A stretch of 64,000 bases of DNA from Scatophagus argus. Taxonomy: Eukaryota; Chordata; Actinopteri; Scatophagidae. The notes beneath the pieces were generated by a model that was not told where the DNA came from, did no database searches, and saw only the letters and a program-made list of their open reading frames with translations. The stretch is taken from assembly GCF_020382885.2 (NCBI RefSeq), contig NC_058497.1:16298330-16362329 (forward strand), read 5' to 3'. Positions 63,001 through 64,000 of the stretch are shown piece by piece. The stretch's first letter is position 1; each line of letters starts with the position of its first letter. Both the position numbers and the translations under genes were made by a program.

Positions 63001-64000
63001 TTTGTGAATTTCTAAAGTCTCTGTGGGTATGATCCAATGCCGGTCATCTCTTTGCCCTCAGGTGGAAAACACACACACACACACACACACAAGCACAAGA
63101 TGTGGAATTAGACCCCCGGTGTGCAGCCGTCCACCCCACCCTGCTCCCATGACCCCGTCTCTATAATTAAATGTCTCTGTTCTCGCATTCTTGCCATCTC
63201 CTTTGTTTTTCTTTCATTCTGGACATAATTAGCATCAGACTTTATCTTTCCCTCTCTGCCCTCACCTCACACACCGCTGACCCACCACCACCGCAGCCAC
63301 CGCCTTGTCATCGCTTCAAACTCCCTCTCCCCAGTGGTGGAAAAGGCAGTCAGATTCTTTACTTGAAATCTTCCTGTGGCTGGTATATTATTGTGCATTG
63401 ACACCATTCGATTTTTTCAACACTGCTTCAATCTGTTAGCATCATTTTACTCTGACTATTTTACATACACTCAGGTTGTTTATGCCTCATTTCCTCTGCA
63501 CAGCATGGAACTGTTCTTTTCTTGCTTATTCATTGGCTGATGCTGTGAATGGTACCTGGCAATGAGGGTTTTGCTATCTGCAGTCTAAAACAAAGCAGAC
63601 GACTCTTTAGACCAGTGATTCCCAACCTAGAGATCGGGTCCTTCCAAAGGGTCACAAGATAAATTTGACGGGTTGTTATTTCAGCATCGTTCTACAGAAC
63701 AGGTATAAAAACTGAACCCATTTGTTCCTGTGACAAAGCCTTAGCTATAATGTTGTCATGTCATAAAACTGATTTATTTGTCAAGAGTTTTTTGGAACAA
63801 TTTAGGAATGAAAGGAATGAAGGAAAAACAGAGAAATTATGTTGCCCTGCTGTTAGGGCATCAGATCAGACCACACTTTTATGGATCAGATGGACAAATG
63901 GACTTGTTTTAAAACAAGTTTAGAAAAGAAAATCATTCTTCTGATAAATTGTTAACAAGTCCCCATGTGACATGGGGCTGCATCAAGACACAACTGTGTT

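Larger units (their letters stand above)
55328..64000 (-). other. presumed jagged-like intron 2 (to window end)
   Basis: No signal peptide or MNLL/C2-domain exon was found on the minus strand to the right of exon 3, so this is taken as intron running off the window. It contains a partial SINE tail (55677-55795), several CA/TG microsatellites (56051-56069, 58868-58894, 60602-60621, 63068-63090), pyrimidine-rich DNA at 60.30-60.45 kb, a coding-like plus-strand stretch at 56.1-56.3 kb and AT-rich blocks near 61.4-62.5 kb. If exons 1-2 belong to another assembly piece, part of this could instead be intergenic. Confidence 0.5.

Overview
The window looks like a piece of a ray-finned fish (teleost, probably percomorph) nuclear genome. 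Genes have many short exons with GT-AG introns. The spacers carry abundant CA/GT microsatellites, tRNA-headed SINEs, Tc1-type transposon scraps and non-LTR tails of kinds common in teleosts. Four protein genes can be assembled, all on the minus strand, plus one tRNA gene, also on the minus strand. Gene names rest on recalled family sequences and on reading frames that stay open across the proposed splices; no search was run.

Layout, left to right. (1) 2105-4094: the first three coding exons of a calpain cysteine protease; the rest lies off the left end. (2) 4.1-13.1 kb: gene-poor spacer with a LINE remnant, a long (TA)n and a 27-base poly(C). (3) 14878-23051: a three-exon, 744-residue zinc-finger gene of the BCL11 family, best matched to znf296; its probable poly(A) signal is at 13.13 kb and its CpG-rich start at 23.0-23.35 kb. 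(4) 24561-33662: clasrp (SWAP2), with 20 coding exons giving 650 residues, plus a non-coding first exon near 35.5 kb. (5) 36437-36508: tRNA-Gln(CTG). (6) 38466-55327: a Notch ligand of the Jagged family; exons 1-2 (signal peptide and MNLL/C2 domain) are not seen and are presumably beyond the right end. From 55.3 kb to the end is its long second intron, with repeats, possible AT-rich regulatory blocks and one unexplained coding-like stretch on the plus strand.

The most interesting object is the Jagged-type gene. Exon by exon it follows the Jagged layout through the DSL domain and EGF repeats 1-9. It then splices directly into a transmembrane/cytoplasmic exon whose juxtamembrane tail still resembles JAG1/JAG2. 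EGF repeats 11-16, most of EGF10 and the cysteine-rich domain are absent. It sits near znf296, while human JAG2 and BCL11B (a ZNF296 relative) share 14q32, so it may be a third Jagged ohnologue lost or unrecognised elsewhere. Calpain (CAPN12), ZNF296 and CLASRP all point to human 19q13.

The genes are not an operon and share no single pathway: a protease, a transcriptional regulator, a splicing regulator and a cell-surface ligand. Secondary points of interest are three tandem splice donors in clasrp, a splice donor built into a (GT)n microsatellite, and a 14-bp-TSD foldback element beside the terminal exon of the Jagged-like gene.
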